From Klenkia taihuensis (GTDB lineage Bacteria; Actinomycetota; Actinomycetes; Mycobacteriales; Geodermatophilaceae): DNA of 64,000 bases. The notes under the pieces are model-generated. The model made no database searches, had not been told where the DNA came from, and saw only the letters and a program-made list of their open reading frames with translations. Made by a program: the position numbers and the translations under genes. The stretch lies in contig NZ_FOMD01000003.1 in the NCBI RefSeq assembly GCF_900112525.1, positions 310,001-374,000 of the forward strand, written 5' to 3'. Shown here in pieces: positions 45,489 to 55,839 of this stretch. Every line of letters starts with the position of its first letter. Positions within the stretch are counted from its first letter, which is position 1.

Positions 45489-45501
45489 TACGGTCTGCGC
45501 C
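45489..45501 (+). promoter_or_regulatory. Leaderless-type -10 element for the PAP2 gene
   Basis: TACGGT (45489-45494), seven bases, then GTG 45502. No Shine-Dalgarno or recognisable -35. It shares a 156-base divergent region with acnA. Confidence 0.55.
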
Positions 45502-46488
45502 GTGACGACGACGGCGGTGCCCCCGACGGCGGCCGCCGCACCGGCCCTCGCGGCGCCGGAGCGCGGCCGCCTGCTGCGCGCGGTGCTGTCGACGGTGCAC
45601 CTGGCGGCGTTCCTCGCCGTCTGCGTGGCGCAGGGGCTGCCCACCGACCGGCTGAGCCTGCTGCTCTGGGTGCTCACCGGCCTGGCGTGCCGCTGCGCCG
45701 GCCGCGGATGGCGCCGGGCGGGCCGGCTGCTGGCCGACTGGGTGCCGCTGGGTGCGGTGCTGCTGCTCTACGACGCCAGCCGGGGCATCGCCGACACCCT
45801 GGGTGCCCCGGTGCACGTCGCCGAGCCCGCGGCCGCCGACGCGGCCGTCTTCGGCGCGGTGCCGACCGTCTGGCTGCAGGCGCACCTGACCGCGCCGCCG
45901 TGGCTGCAGGTCCTGGTCACCCTGGTCTACAGCTCGCACTTCGTGGTGACGCCGCTGGTGCTGGCGGTGCTGTGGATGCGCGACCGCGCACGGTGGGGCC
46001 GCTACGCCCGCCTGGTGGTCGCGCTGTCGCTGGCCGGGCTGGCCACCTACGTGCTGTACCCGGCCGCGCCGCCGTGGCTGGCCGCCCGGCACGACGTCGT
46101 CGGGGAGATGCACCGCACCAGCGGCGACGGCTGGGCGGTGCTCGGCCTGCCGCGCGCCCAGGCGCTGCTGCACGCCGGTCAGGGCCAGGTGAACCCGGTG
46201 GCCGCCGTCCCTTCGCTGCACACCGCGTTCGCGGTGCTGCTGTGCCTGTTCGCGCTCCGGCTGGTCCGCCGCCGCTGGCAGCAGGTCGCCCTGGTCGGCT
46301 ACGCGCTTGCCATGCCGCTGGTGCTGGTCTGGTCCGGCGAGCACTACGTGGTGGACACCGTGCTCGGGGCGCTCTACGCCGCGGGGGTCGGCTGGGCGGT
46401 GCCGCGGCTGGAGGAGGTTGCGCGCACCGTGCAACGGCGGCTGCCGGGGGGCGGCGCTAGCGTGACGCCGACCACCTTCCGCGGCTGA
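45502..46488 (+). CDS. PAP2 superfamily membrane phosphatase (AUR1-like)
   Basis: 328 residues, about six membrane helices. The PAP2 catalytic parts are PSLHTAF (motif C2) and GEHYVVDTVLG (C3 with His and Asp four residues later); YPAAPPW is typical of the inositol-phosphotransferase-like PAP2_3 subgroup. It may dephosphorylate or exchange head groups on a membrane lipid such as phosphatidylinositol. The substrate is not deducible. GTG 45502 is used, as a leaderless start. Confidence 0.85.
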   Translation: MTTTAVPPTAAAAPALAAPERGRLLRAVLSTVHLAAFLAVCVAQGLPTDRLSLLLWVLTGLACRCAGRGWRRAGRLLADWVPLGAVLLLYDASRGIADTLGAPVHVAEPAAADAAVFGAVPTVWLQAHLTAPPWLQVLVTLVYSSHFVVTPLVLAVLWMRDRARWGRYARLVVALSLAGLATYVLYPAAPPWLAARHDVVGEMHRTSGDGWAVLGLPRAQALLHAGQGQVNPVAAVPSLHTAFAVLLCLFALRLVRRRWQQVALVGYALAMPLVLVWSGEHYVVDTVLGALYAAGVGWAVPRLEEVARTVQRRLPGGGASVTPTTFRG

Positions 46489-46522
46489 CCCAGCGGTCGG
46501 CCCCGACCCTCCGGGAGCCGGC

Positions 46523-48058
46523 ATGCGCGTGCCCCTGACCACCCGCGACTTCATCGACCGCGCCGAGCTGGTCTACGGCGACCGCGTGGGCGTCGTCGAC
46601 GAGCCGGTGCAGCCGGCGCCGTCCCTGGGCGAGCTCACCTACCGCCAGCTCGCCCGCCGCGGCCGGGCGCTGGCCGCGGGCCTGGACGGCCTGGGCGTGG
46701 GCGAGGGCGAGCGGGTGGCCGTGGTCAGCCACAACTCCGCCCGCCTGCTGGAGATGCTGCTGTCGGTGCCCTCCTTCGGCCGCGTCTGCGTGCCGGTGAA
46801 CTTCCGGCTCTCGGCCGAGGAGGTGCGCTACATCGTCGAGCACTCCGGCGCATCCGTGCTGCTGGTCGACCCGGAGATCGACGAGGCCCTGTCCGGTGTC
46901 TCCGCCCCGCACCGCCTGGTGCTCGGCGAGGAGTACGAGCAGCTGCTCGACCACGACCGGGAGCCGCGGCCGTGGTCGGAGCCCGACGAGGACGCCACCG
47001 CCACCATCAACTACACCTCGGGGACGACGGCCCGGCCCAAGGGCGTGCAGCTCACCCACCGCAACATCTGGCTCAACGCCGTCACCTTCGGCATGCACAT
47101 GCAGCTGTCCGACCGCGACGCCTACCTGCACACGCTCCCGATGTTCCACTGCAACGGCTGGGGCCTGCTCTACGCCGCCGCCGGCCTGGGCGTGAAGCAG
47201 GTGGCGCTGCGCAAGGTCGACGGCCCCGAGATCCTGCGCCGGGTCGACCAGCACGGGCTCACCTTCGCCGCCGGTGCACCGGCGGTCTGGAACGCCGTCC
47301 TCGACGCCGCCGCCGACCTCGAGGGCCCGGTGCCCGGCCGCGACCGGATGCGCATCGTGGTGGCCGGGGCGCCGCCGCCCTCGCGCACCATCGCCCGGGT
47401 CGAGGCCGAGCTGGGCTGGGAGTTCAACCAGATCTACGGCCTCACCGAGACCTCGCCGCTGCTCACGGTCAACCGGCCGCGCGCCGAGGACGACGGCCTC
47501 GAGCCCCTCGAGCGGGCGAAGAACCTCGCGCGGGCGGGTGTCCCGGCGCTGGGCACCCGGATCAGGGTGAGCGAGTCCGGTGAGGTGCTGGCGCAGGGCA
47601 ACACCGTGCTGGCCGGCTACTGGGAGAACCCGGAGGCCAGCGCCGAGGCCCTCGACGGCGGCTGGTTCCACACCGGCGACGGCGGGTCGGTCGACGAGGG
47701 CGGCTACGTCACCATCTCCGACCGCAAGAAGGACGTCATCATCACCGGCGGGGAGAACGTGTCCTCCATCGAGGTCGAGGACGCCGTGTTCAGCCACCCC
47801 GCGGTCGCCGAGGTGGCGGTCATCGGCGTCCCGGACGAGAAGTGGGGCGAGATGGTCACCGCGCTGGTCGTGCTCGCCGAGGGCGAGACGGTCGGCGAGG
47901 CCGACCTCATCGCGCACTGCCGCACCAGGCTGGCCGGCTACAAGCTGCCCAAGCGGGTCGAGTTCCGCGAGGCCATCCCGCGCACCGCCACCGGCAAGAT
48001 CCAGAAGTTCAAGCTCCGGCAGGACTTCTGGGGCGGCCAGGAACGGCAGGTCAACTGA
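46523..48058 (+). CDS. Long-chain acyl-CoA synthetase / AMP-dependent ligase
   Basis: 511 residues. ANL superfamily enzyme that adenylates a carboxylic acid and transfers it to CoA. P-loop YTSGTTARPKG, A5 motif YGLTETSP, the hinge SDRKKDVIITGGENV and the C-terminal catalytic lysine in PRTATGKIQK are present. The HCNGWGL segment resembles medium/long-chain fatty acyl ligases. GGGAG precedes ATG 46523. A 13-bp hairpin follows the stop closely. Confidence 0.92.
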   Translation: MRVPLTTRDFIDRAELVYGDRVGVVDEPVQPAPSLGELTYRQLARRGRALAAGLDGLGVGEGERVAVVSHNSARLLEMLLSVPSFGRVCVPVNFRLSAEEVRYIVEHSGASVLLVDPEIDEALSGVSAPHRLVLGEEYEQLLDHDREPRPWSEPDEDATATINYTSGTTARPKGVQLTHRNIWLNAVTFGMHMQLSDRDAYLHTLPMFHCNGWGLLYAAAGLGVKQVALRKVDGPEILRRVDQHGLTFAAGAPAVWNAVLDAAADLEGPVPGRDRMRIVVAGAPPPSRTIARVEAELGWEFNQIYGLTETSPLLTVNRPRAEDDGLEPLERAKNLARAGVPALGTRIRVSESGEVLAQGNTVLAGYWENPEASAEALDGGWFHTGDGGSVDEGGYVTISDRKKDVIITGGENVSSIEVEDAVFSHPAVAEVAVIGVPDEKWGEMVTALVVLAEGETVGEADLIAHCRTRLAGYKLPKRVEFREAIPRTATGKIQKFKLRQDFWGGQERQVN

Positions 48059-48062
48059 CGCC

Positions 48063-48100
48063 GCGCCGGGCCGGCCGCCCCCGGGCTGCCGGTCCGGCGC
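48063..48100 (+). terminator. 13-bp hairpin after the acyl-CoA ligase gene
   Basis: 48063-48075 pairs with 48088-48100 at 12 of 13 positions, the exception being a G.U wobble, around a 12-base loop. It starts four bases past the stop codon. No T tract. Confidence 0.65.
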
Positions 48101-48108
48101 CGACGGTC

Positions 48109-48114
48109 TAGCGT
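48109..48114 (+). promoter_or_regulatory. Candidate ctaD -10 element
   Basis: TAGCGT lies 66 bases before the ctaD GTG, directly after the ligase terminator hairpin. No convincing -35. It would give ctaD an independent transcript. Confidence 0.35.
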
Positions 48115-48180
48115 CACCACCACTCGGAGCCCGCGAGTCCCTCGCCCGGGGTCCACCCGGGCCGGCCTCCGGTAGCACCC

Positions 48181-49932
48181 GTGAGCCTGCTCACGCCGTC
48201 CACGATCGTCGCCCGTCCGCCGCACGTCCCCGCCCCCCGGCGGGGCCGCCGGTTCCTGGTGCTGCTGCGCACCACCGACCACAAGACGATCGGCCTGATG
48301 TACCTGGCCACCTCGCTGGCCTTCTTCCTGCTGGCCGGCCTGATGGCGATGCTGATCCGCGGGGAGCTGGCGCGCCCGGGGCTGCAGTTCCTCTCCAACG
48401 AGCAGTACAACCAGCTGTTCACCATGCACGGCACGATCATGCTGCTGCTGTTCGCCACCCCGACCTTCGTCGGGTTCGCCAACCTGGTGATGCCGCTGCA
48501 CATCGGCGCACCCGACGTCGCCTTCCCGCGGCTGAACGCCTTCTCCTACTGGCTGTTCCTGTTCGGCGGGCTGATCGTGGTCTCGGGCTTCCTCACCCCG
48601 GGCGGGGCGGCGGACTTCGGCTGGACCGCCTACACGCCGCTGTCGGACGTGACGAACTCGCCGGGCCCGGGGGCCGACCTGTGGGTGGCCGGGCTGGCGG
48701 TGTCGGGGCTGGGCACGATCCTCGGCGCGGTCAACTTCGTGGCCACCATCATCTGCCTGCGGGCGCCGGGCATGACGATGTTCCGGATGTCGATCTTCGC
48801 CTGGTCGGCGCTGGTCACGTCCATCCTGATCCTGCTGGCGTTCCCGATCCTCACCGCGGCGCTGATGGCCCTGCTGGCCGACCGGCACCTGGGGGCGCTG
48901 GTGTTCTCCGCGGTCAACGGCGGGCCGATGCTGTGGCAGCACCTGTTCTGGTTCTTCGGCCACCCCGAGGTCTACATCGTGGCGCTGCCGTTCTTCAGCA
49001 TCGTCAGCGAGGTCATCCCGGTCTTCGCCCGCAAGCCGCTGTTCGGCTACAAGGGCATGGTGTTCGCGCTGATCGCGATCACGGCGCTGTCGCTGACGGT
49101 GTGGGCGCACCACATGTACGCCACCGGCGCGGTGCTGCTGCCCTTCTTCGCGTTCCTCACCTACCTGATCGCGGTGCCCACGGGCATCAAGTTCTTCAAC
49201 TGGATCGGCACCATGTGGCGCGGCCAGCTCACCTTCGAGACGCCCATGCTGTTCTCGGTCGGGTTCCTCGTCACCTTCCTGCTCGGGGGGCTGACCGGGG
49301 TGCTGCTGGCCTCGCCGCCGCTGGACTGGCACGTGCACGACAGCTACTTCGTCGTCGCCCACTTCCACTACGTGCTGTTCGGGACGATCGTGTTCGCGGC
49401 GTTCGCCGGGCTGTACTTCTGGTTCCCCAAGATGTGCGGCCGGATGCTGGACGAGCGCCTGGGCAAGGTGCACTTCTGGCTGACCTTCGTCGGGTTCCAC
49501 ACCACCTTCCTGGTGATGCACTGGCTCGGTGCCGAGGGCATGCCGCGCCGGTACGCCGACTACCTGCCGACCGACGGGTCCACCACGCTGCACACCATCA
49601 GCACGGTGGGGTCGTTCGTGCTCGGGGCCTCGATGATCCCGCTGCTGTACAACATCGCCGTCTCCTGGCGGCACGGGCAGCTCGCCCTGCGCGACGACCC
49701 GTGGGGGCACGGCAACTCCCTGGAGTGGGCCACCTCCAGCCCCCCGCCGCGGCACAACTTCACCGAGATCCCGCGCATCCGCTCCAACCGGCCGGCCTTC
49801 GACCTGCACTACCCGCACATGCGCGAACGGCTGGACGCCGAGGCGCACGCCGGCCGGGGCAAGCCCTACGCCAGCGAGCTGATGACCGGCACCGGGACCC
49901 GGCAGGGGAGCAGCGACCCCGACCCCACCTGA
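48181..49932 (+). CDS. ctaD: Cytochrome c oxidase subunit I (aa3-type)
   Basis: 583 residues, 12 membrane helices. Contains the redox centre of terminal oxidase. Heme a ligand His83 (MHGTIML); CuB ligands His261 (GHPEVY, with Tyr265 for the cross-link) and His310/His311 (WAHHMY); heme a3 and a ligands His394 and His396 (VAHFHY). [14 protein letters not shown] is conserved. No subunit II, III or cytochrome bc1 genes adjoin it, so it is either an isolated extra copy or the main subunit I encoded apart from ctaC/ctaE. Start GTG 48181 is somewhat arbitrary. Confidence 0.95.
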   Translation: MSLLTPSTIVARPPHVPAPRRGRRFLVLLRTTDHKTIGLMYLATSLAFFLLAGLMAMLIRGELARPGLQFLSNEQYNQLFTMHGTIMLLLFATPTFVGFANLVMPLHIGAPDVAFPRLNAFSYWLFLFGGLIVVSGFLTPGGAADFGWTAYTPLSDVTNSPGPGADLWVAGLAVSGLGTILGAVNFVATIICLRAPGMTMFRMSIFAWSALVTSILILLAFPILTAALMALLADRHLGALVFSAVNGGPMLWQHLFWFFGHPEVYIVALPFFSIVSEVIPVFARKPLFGYKGMVFALIAITALSLTVWAHHMYATGAVLLPFFAFLTYLIAVPTGIKFFNWIGTMWRGQLTFETPMLFSVGFLVTFLLGGLTGVLLASPPLDWHVHDSYFVVAHFHYVLFGTIVFAAFAGLYFWFPKMCGRMLDERLGKVHFWLTFVGFHTTFLVMHWLGAEGMPRRYADYLPTDGSTTLHTISTVGSFVLGASMIPLLYNIAVSWRHGQLALRDDPWGHGNSLEWATSSPPPRHNFTEIPRIRSNRPAFDLHYPHMRERLDAEAHAGRGKPYASELMTGTGTRQGSSDPDPT

Positions 49933-49991
49933 CCTCACCCCTCCGGGTGGAACCGGTCAAGGGCCGGCCCACCGGGGACGACTCCCTCTGC

Positions 49992-50013
49992 GGCGCCGCT
50001 CCACGGCGGCGCC
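49992..50013 (+). terminator. Candidate terminator hairpin after ctaD
   Basis: GGCGCCGC (49992-49999) pairs with GCGGCGCC (50006-50013) with a six-base loop, 60 bases past the ctaD stop. No T tract. Weaker than the other hairpins in the window. Confidence 0.4.
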
Positions 50014-50028
50014 CCGTGGTCGAGGAGC

Positions 50029-50058
50029 GCCCGCGGTCCCGCGGGACGTGCCGCGGGC
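50029..50058 (+). promoter_or_regulatory. Structured leader upstream of the NlpC/P60 gene
   Basis: GCCCGCGG (50029-50036) can pair with CCGCGGGC (50051-50058), and the 12-base palindrome GTCCCGCGGGAC (50036-50047) overlaps it, so two alternative folds are possible. It lies 29 bases before the start codon. Such hydrolase genes often have c-di-AMP riboswitches in actinobacteria, but the conserved riboswitch bases are not recognisable here. Confidence 0.35.
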
Positions 50059-50087
50059 CGCCGCGGGCGCAGGGGAGTTGTCAACCG

Positions 50088-51476
50088 GTGCGCAGCATGA
50101 ACGCCAAGAGGGTCCGGGACCGGGTCGCCGTCCGCACGGGGGGAGTGCTGCTCGCCGCGGCCCTCGCCGTGGGGATCGCGCCCGGGGCGGCGCAGGCCGC
50201 CCCGCCGAACCCGACCGACAGCCAGCTCGCCGGGGCCGCCTCCGCCCGTGACCAGGCCGCGGCCGCCGTCGGCGCCATCTCCGCCCAGCTCGCCGCTGCC
50301 CAGGCCTCCGCCGACGCCGCGCACCAGCAGGCGCTGATCGCGCTGCAGGACTACGAGGAGAAGCAGGCCGCCGCCCAGCAGGCCCAGACCGACGCGACCG
50401 CCGCCACCGCCGCGGCCGACGCCGCCGACGCCGCCCGCGCCCAGGGCCAGGACGCCGTCGACGACTACGCGCGCACCAGCTACATGGGTGGCAGCACCAG
50501 CCCCGGCTTCGCCTCGCTCCTCACCTCCGGCAGCCCCAGCGAGTTCATCGAGCGCTCCGCGCTGCTCGAGGCCGCCGGCACCGGCCGCACCGACGTCCTG
50601 GCCGAGCTCACCACGCTGCAGCAGCAGGCCGACGTCGCCGAGACCCAGGCGGCCACCGCGCTGACCGCCGCCACCGACCTGCAGGCCCAGGCCGAGCAGC
50701 TGCTGGCCGGCGCCCAGGCGCAGGAGAGCGCCGCCCGCGCCCAGGCCGACACCCTCGCGGTGCAGAGCGCGGACCTGCAGGCCCAGCTCACCGCCGCCCA
50801 GCAGACCCTCTACGGCATGCAGGGCGCCCGCCAGGTCGCCGAGCAGCAGGCCGCCGCGGCCCGCGCGGCCGCGGCCGCGGTGCCCACCCGCAGCAACAGC
50901 CAGTCCAGCTCGTCCGGCGGCACGGCGACCGCGCCCCGCCCGTCGTCCTCGGGTGGCGGTTCGGCGTCCTCCGGTGGCGGCTCGTCCTCCTCGGGCGGGT
51001 CCTCGTCATCGGGCGGCGGCACCTCGGCCCCCGTCGGCGGCAACGCCGGCGCCCCGTCGGGGTCGGCGGTGCAGACCGCCATCGCCGCCGCCCGGTCGCA
51101 GATCGGCGTCCTGTACTCCTGGGGCGGTGGCAACGCCAGCGGCCCCACGTACGGCATCTCGCCCGACACCTCGGTCTACGGCTTCGACTGCTCCGGCCTG
51201 ATGGAGTACGCCTACGCCCAGGCCGGCATCCGGGTCGGCGGCACCAGCCGCGACCAGTGGTGGCTCAACCGCAACAAGCAGGTCGACGCCGGCAGCCTGC
51301 AGCCCGGCGACATGCTGTTCTGGGGCTCGGGCAGCGCCTACACCTCGATCTACCACGTGGCCATGTACATCGGCGGCGGCCAGATGATCGAGGCCCCGGA
51401 CCGCGGCCAGCGGGTCAAGATCAGCTCGGTGCGCTACGGCAGCGACTACTACGGGGCCGTGCGGCCCAGCGCCTGA
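50088..51476 (+). CDS. Secreted NlpC/P60 peptidoglycan endopeptidase (RipA/RipB-like)
   Basis: 462 residues. A signal peptide (about 1-37, ending AAQAA) precedes a long Ala/Gln-rich coiled-coil region (about 45-270), a Ser/Gly linker (about 275-325) and a C-terminal NlpC/P60 domain (about 335-462). Catalytic Cys368 lies in FDCSGL and His423 in [22 protein letters not shown] resembles RipA-type enzymes that cleave stem peptides at the septum. GTG 50088 is used because GGGGAG lies 10 bases upstream; ATG 50097 is an alternative. Position upstream of moxR matches the mycobacterial ripA-ripB-moxR1 order from memory. Confidence 0.93.
   Translation: MRSMNAKRVRDRVAVRTGGVLLAAALAVGIAPGAAQAAPPNPTDSQLAGAASARDQAAAAVGAISAQLAAAQASADAAHQQALIALQDYEEKQAAAQQAQTDATAATAAADAADAARAQGQDAVDDYARTSYMGGSTSPGFASLLTSGSPSEFIERSALLEAAGTGRTDVLAELTTLQQQADVAETQAATALTAATDLQAQAEQLLAGAQAQESAARAQADTLAVQSADLQAQLTAAQQTLYGMQGARQVAEQQAAAARAAAAAVPTRSNSQSSSSGGTATAPRPSSSGGGSASSGGGSSSSGGSSSSGGGTSAPVGGNAGAPSGSAVQTAIAAARSQIGVLYSWGGGNASGPTYGISPDTSVYGFDCSGLMEYAYAQAGIRVGGTSRDQWWLNRNKQVDAGSLQPGDMLFWGSGSAYTSIYHVAMYIGGGQMIEAPDRGQRVKISSVRYGSDYYGAVRPSA
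50890..51050 (+). repeat. Low-complexity Ser/Gly linker repeat in the NlpC/P60 gene
   Basis: Irregular tandem units related to TCCTCGGGTGGCGG encode SSGGG-type runs joining coiled coil and catalytic domain. Likely variable in length between strains. Confidence 0.7.
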
Positions 51477-51491
51477 CGCCCGCCGCACGCA

Positions 51492-51525
51492 CGAGGGCCG
51501 GTCACCTGGTGGTGACCGGCCCTCG
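51492..51525 (+). terminator. 15-bp perfect hairpin after the NlpC/P60 gene
   Basis: 51492-51506 pairs fully with 51511-51525 around TGGT, 15 bases after the stop. No T tract. A second smaller hairpin (51538-51545 with 51556-51563) follows. Confidence 0.8.
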
Positions 51526-51565
51526 ACGTGTGGGCGCCGGGCAGCCACGGGGGGAGCTGCCCGAC

Positions 51566-51584
51566 GCGGTACGAACCGTACCGC
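51566..51584. promoter_or_regulatory. GCGGTACG-AAC-CGTACCGC palindrome upstream of moxR
   Basis: Perfect 8-base arms with a three-base centre, 125 bases before the moxR start. AT-containing and more operator-like than the neighbouring GC hairpins. Could bind a regulator of the moxR unit or be a third hairpin. Confidence 0.4.
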
Positions 51585-51709
51585 ACACCGGGGCCGGTGG
51601 GACAGGAGTCGTCACCTGCTGTGGACCCACGGGTCACAGCACCGTGTAGGACACTGGTCGGTGGGGTCGAGTCGGCCCCGGTGCAGAAGACCGCCGACCA
51701 GGGAGCCCC

Positions 51710-52860
<1,151 letters not shown>

Positions 52861-52864
<4 letters not shown>

Positions 52865-53790
52865 CGTCCGCCGACCCCGTCCGCTTCGGCGAGGGCGGTG
52901 ACGCCGCCGTCCTGCTCCGGCGTCTGGAGCTGACCGTCCGCCGCCGGCTGGACGGGCTGCTGCAGGGCGACCACCTCGGGCTGGTGCCCGGCTCGGGCAC
53001 CGAGGCGGGGGACTCCCGGCCCTACTACCCGGGGGACGACGTCCGCCGGATGGACTGGTTCGCCACCGCCCGCACCCAGACGCCCTACGTGCGCGAGACC
53101 ATCGCCGACCGGGAGCTGGAGACCTGGGTGGTGCTGGACCTGTCGGCCTCCCTGGACTTCGGGACGGCGGACTGCGAGAAGCGCGACCTCGCGGTGGCGG
53201 GGCTGGCGGCGGTCAGCCACCTCACCGTCCGCGACGGCAACCGGCTGGGCGCGGTGGTCACCACCGGCGAGCGGGTCGACCGCTACCCGGCGCTGCCGGG
53301 GCGGCTGGCCGCCGACCGGATGCTGCGCCAGGTGGTGCAGACCCCGCGCGCCTCCGGTGGCCGCCGCGGTGACCTGGCCGCGGCGCTGGAGTCGCTGCGC
53401 CGCCCGCCGCGCCGCCGCGGCCTGGTGTGCGTGGTCTCGGACTTCCTCGGCGACCCGGACTGGGAGCGGCCGCTGCGCGCGCTGGGCCAGCGGCACGAGC
53501 TGCTGGCCGTCGAGGTGGTCGACCCCCGGGAGCTGGAGTTGGCCGACGTCGGGCTGCTGACCGTCGTCGACCCGGAGACCGGGCAGACCCTCGAGGTGCC
53601 CACCGGCAACGACGAGGTGCGCCGCCGGTTCGCCGAGGGCGCCGCCGTCCAGCGGGAGCAGATCGCCCGCACGCTGCGCCGGGTGGGCGCGGGCCACCTG
53701 CGGCTGCGCACCGACCGCGACTGGGTGGCCGACGTCGTCCGGTTCGTCGCCGACCGCCGCCGCGCCGGGGCCGGAGGTGCCTCCCGATGA
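52861..53790 (+). CDS. DUF58 domain protein
   Basis: 309 residues. The hallmark [19 protein letters not shown] and [15 protein letters not shown] (VWA-like beta strand with DxSxS) identify the DUF58 family, found almost always between moxR and VWA genes. No membrane segment at the N-terminus. Likely a partner of the MoxR ATPase in assembling an unknown envelope or redox complex. GTG 52861 overlaps the moxR stop, and the VWA ATG overlaps its stop. Confidence 0.92.
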
Positions 53791-54743
53791 CCTTCCAGGC
53801 CCCCTGGTGGCTGCTGGCACTGCTCGCCGTCGCGGCGCTGGCCGCGTTCTACGTGGTGCTGCAGCGGCGGCGGCAGAAGTACGCCGCCCGGTTCACCAAC
53901 GTCGCGCTGCTGGGGTCGCTGGTGCCCCGGCGGCCCGGCTGGCGGCGGCACCTGGCCTTCGCGCTGGTGGTGCTCGGCCTCGGCGCGTTCGTCGTGTCGC
54001 TGGCCCAGCCCTCCACCGAGGTCCGCGTGCCCCGGGAGCGCGCGACGGTGATGCTGGCGCTGGACGTGTCGCTGTCGATGCAGGCCACCGACGTCGAGCC
54101 CAGCCGGTTCCAGGCGATGCAGACCGCGGCCAAGGAGTTCGTGGACATCCTGCCGGCGCGGATCAACCTGGGCCTGGTGTCGTTCTCGGGGACGGCGACC
54201 ACGCTGGTGCCCCCGACCACCGACCGCCAGCAGGTCAGCGTGGCGATCGACAACCTGCAGCTGAGCGAGGCCACCGCGATCGGCGACGCGATCCTCACGT
54301 CGCTGACCGCGGTGCAGAACTTCACCTCCACCCTGCAGGACGCCGGCGAGGCGGCGCCGCCGGCGCGGGTGGTGCTGCTGTCGGACGGGTTCTCCACGGT
54401 GGGCGCCGAGCCCGAGCAGGCCATCGAGTCCGCGATCGCCGCGGAGGTGCCGGTGTCGACGATCGCGTTCGGCACCGACTTCGGCACCGTGGAGATCGAG
54501 GGCCAGGAGCAGCCGGTGCCGGTCGACCGGGCCACCCTGGAGCAGATCGCCGACGAGACCGGCGGCAGCTACTCCGAGGCGGCCAGCGCGGCCGAGCTGG
54601 AGCAGGTCTACGCCGACCTGGGCAGCCAGATCGGCTACACCACCGAGCCGCAGGACATCAGCCCGTGGTTCGTGCGCGGCGGGGTGCTGTTCGCCTTCCT
54701 CGGCGTCGTGCTGAGCCTGCTGTGGACCAACCGCCTGCTCTGA
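53787..54743 (+). CDS. VWA domain membrane protein (BatA-like)
   Basis: 318 residues. Two N-terminal membrane helices (about 6-24 and 53-72), a VWA domain with MIDAS motif DVSLSM (93-98), and a C-terminal membrane helix (about 295-315). The domain would face the periplasmic side of the membrane or the cytosol depending on topology; BatA-type proteins bind divalent metal at MIDAS and interact with MoxR ATPases. Last gene of the moxR unit; two hairpins follow before the convergent oxidoreductase gene. Confidence 0.93.
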   Translation: MTFQAPWWLLALLAVAALAAFYVVLQRRRQKYAARFTNVALLGSLVPRRPGWRRHLAFALVVLGLGAFVVSLAQPSTEVRVPRERATVMLALDVSLSMQATDVEPSRFQAMQTAAKEFVDILPARINLGLVSFSGTATTLVPPTTDRQQVSVAIDNLQLSEATAIGDAILTSLTAVQNFTSTLQDAGEAAPPARVVLLSDGFSTVGAEPEQAIESAIAAEVPVSTIAFGTDFGTVEIEGQEQPVPVDRATLEQIADETGGSYSEAASAAELEQVYADLGSQIGYTTEPQDISPWFVRGGVLFAFLGVVLSLLWTNRLL

Positions 54744-54754
54744 GGGGCAGCGTC

Positions 54755-54813
54755 GATCAGGTCCCCTGATCGAACTCCGTCCTCCTGCACCAGATCTGGC
54801 GCAGGAGGACGGA
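54755..54813. terminator. Two hairpins between convergent VWA and oxidoreductase genes
   Basis: GATCAGG/CCTGATC (54755-54761 with 54765-54771) forms a small hairpin. The larger one pairs 54776-54788 with 54801-54813 (13 bp perfect); its 12-base loop is itself nearly palindromic (CCAGATCTGG), so the whole element is one 38-base palindrome with a single mismatched pair. A third copy of GCAGGAGGACG lies at 54821-54831. Confidence 0.75.
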
Positions 54814-54831
54814 CTTGTGCGCAGGAGGACG

Positions 54832-55806
54832 TCAGCGGGAGGGGTCGAGGACCAGCTTCCCGGTGCTGCGGCGGGCCAGCAGGTCCTGGTGCGCCTCGCG
54901 GACGGCGGTCATCGGGTACCGCCCACCGACGACGGGCCGCAGGTCGCCGGCCGCGGTGAGGGCGAGCAGGTCGGTCATCGCCTCGTCGAGCATCTCCGGC
55001 CGGGCGGTGCAGTGCGCCAGCCAGAAGCCGACGACGGCGCGGCTGGTGCCCATCAGCGAGGCGGGGGCGACGGCGGACGCCGCCTGCCGGGAGGCCATGC
55101 CGTAGGCGGCGATCCGGCCGAACGGGGCCAGCGCGGAGAACGCGCCGTCGAAGACGTTCCCGCCGGTCATCTCCAGGACGACGTCCACCCGGGCGCCGCC
55201 GTTGGCCTCGCGCAGCGCCGCGGTGAAGGCCTTCGGGTCGTCCTCGGCCAGCGCGGGGTCGACGGTGGCGTCGGCGCCGAGCTCCTCGGCCAGCGCGCGC
55301 TTCTCCGCCGAGGACGCGGTCGCGATGACCCGCCCGGCGCCCCACCGCTTGGCCAGCTGCACCGCCAGCGTGCCCACGCCGCCGGCGCCGGCCATGACCA
55401 CCACGGACTCGCCGGCCACCAGGTGGGTGGAGGTGCGCAGCAGGTGCCAGGCGGTGGTGCCCTGCAGCACCAGCGACAGCGCCTGCTCGTCGGTCACGCC
55501 GTCGGGCAGGGCCCACGTCGTCCGGGGGTCGGTGACGACGGTGTCGGCGTAGCCCCCGCCGCCGAGCAGCAGACCCACCACCCGCTCGTCGGAGCCCTCC
55601 GCCGTACCCACGAACTCCGCGCCCGGGATCAGCGGCAGCTGCTGCGGGGCGAGGTAGGAGTCCTCGGTCTGGTGCGTGTCGGCGTAGTTCACCCCCGCCG
55701 CGCGGACCCGGTACAGCCGCTGGCCGTCGGCCGGGGTCGGGTCGGGGAGGTCGACGACGTCGAGGACCTCGGGGCCGCCGAAGCGGGTGATCTGCACGGC
55801 TCGCAT
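54832..55806 (-). CDS. Zinc-free quinone oxidoreductase-like MDR protein
   Basis: 324 residues, medium-chain dehydrogenase/reductase fold. GGPEVLDVVDLPDPTP at the N-terminus, AGVNYADTHQ, and the NADPH-binding AGAGGVGTLAVQLAK are quinone oxidoreductase (QOR/zeta-crystallin) features; catalytic zinc ligands are absent. It probably reduces quinones or enones with NADPH. ATG 55806 lies seven bases after TAGCGT with no ribosome-binding site, which predicts a leaderless transcript. Confidence 0.9.
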   Translation of the reverse strand: MRAVQITRFGGPEVLDVVDLPDPTPADGQRLYRVRAAGVNYADTHQTEDSYLAPQQLPLIPGAEFVGTAEGSDERVVGLLLGGGGYADTVVTDPRTTWALPDGVTDEQALSLVLQGTTAWHLLRTSTHLVAGESVVVMAGAGGVGTLAVQLAKRWGAGRVIATASSAEKRALAEELGADATVDPALAEDDPKAFTAALREANGGARVDVVLEMTGGNVFDGAFSALAPFGRIAAYGMASRQAASAVAPASLMGTSRAVVGFWLAHCTARPEMLDEAMTDLLALTAAGDLRPVVGGRYPMTAVREAHQDLLARRSTGKLVLDPSR

Positions 55807-55819
55807 GACCGCGACGCTA
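55807..55819 (-). promoter_or_regulatory. Leaderless-type -10 element for the quinone oxidoreductase gene
   Basis: TAGCGT on the minus strand (55819 to 55814) is followed by CGCGGTC and ATG. Spacing is right for a start site at the A of ATG. Confidence 0.55.
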
Positions 55820-55839
55820 GGCGACGGCCCGGGTGGGCG

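Noticed and set aside
49933-50087. c-di-AMP (ydaO) riboswitch upstream of the NlpC/P60 gene
   Set aside because: The genomic context is right, but none of the conserved ydaO sequence blocks could be recognised; only GC hairpins are visible.
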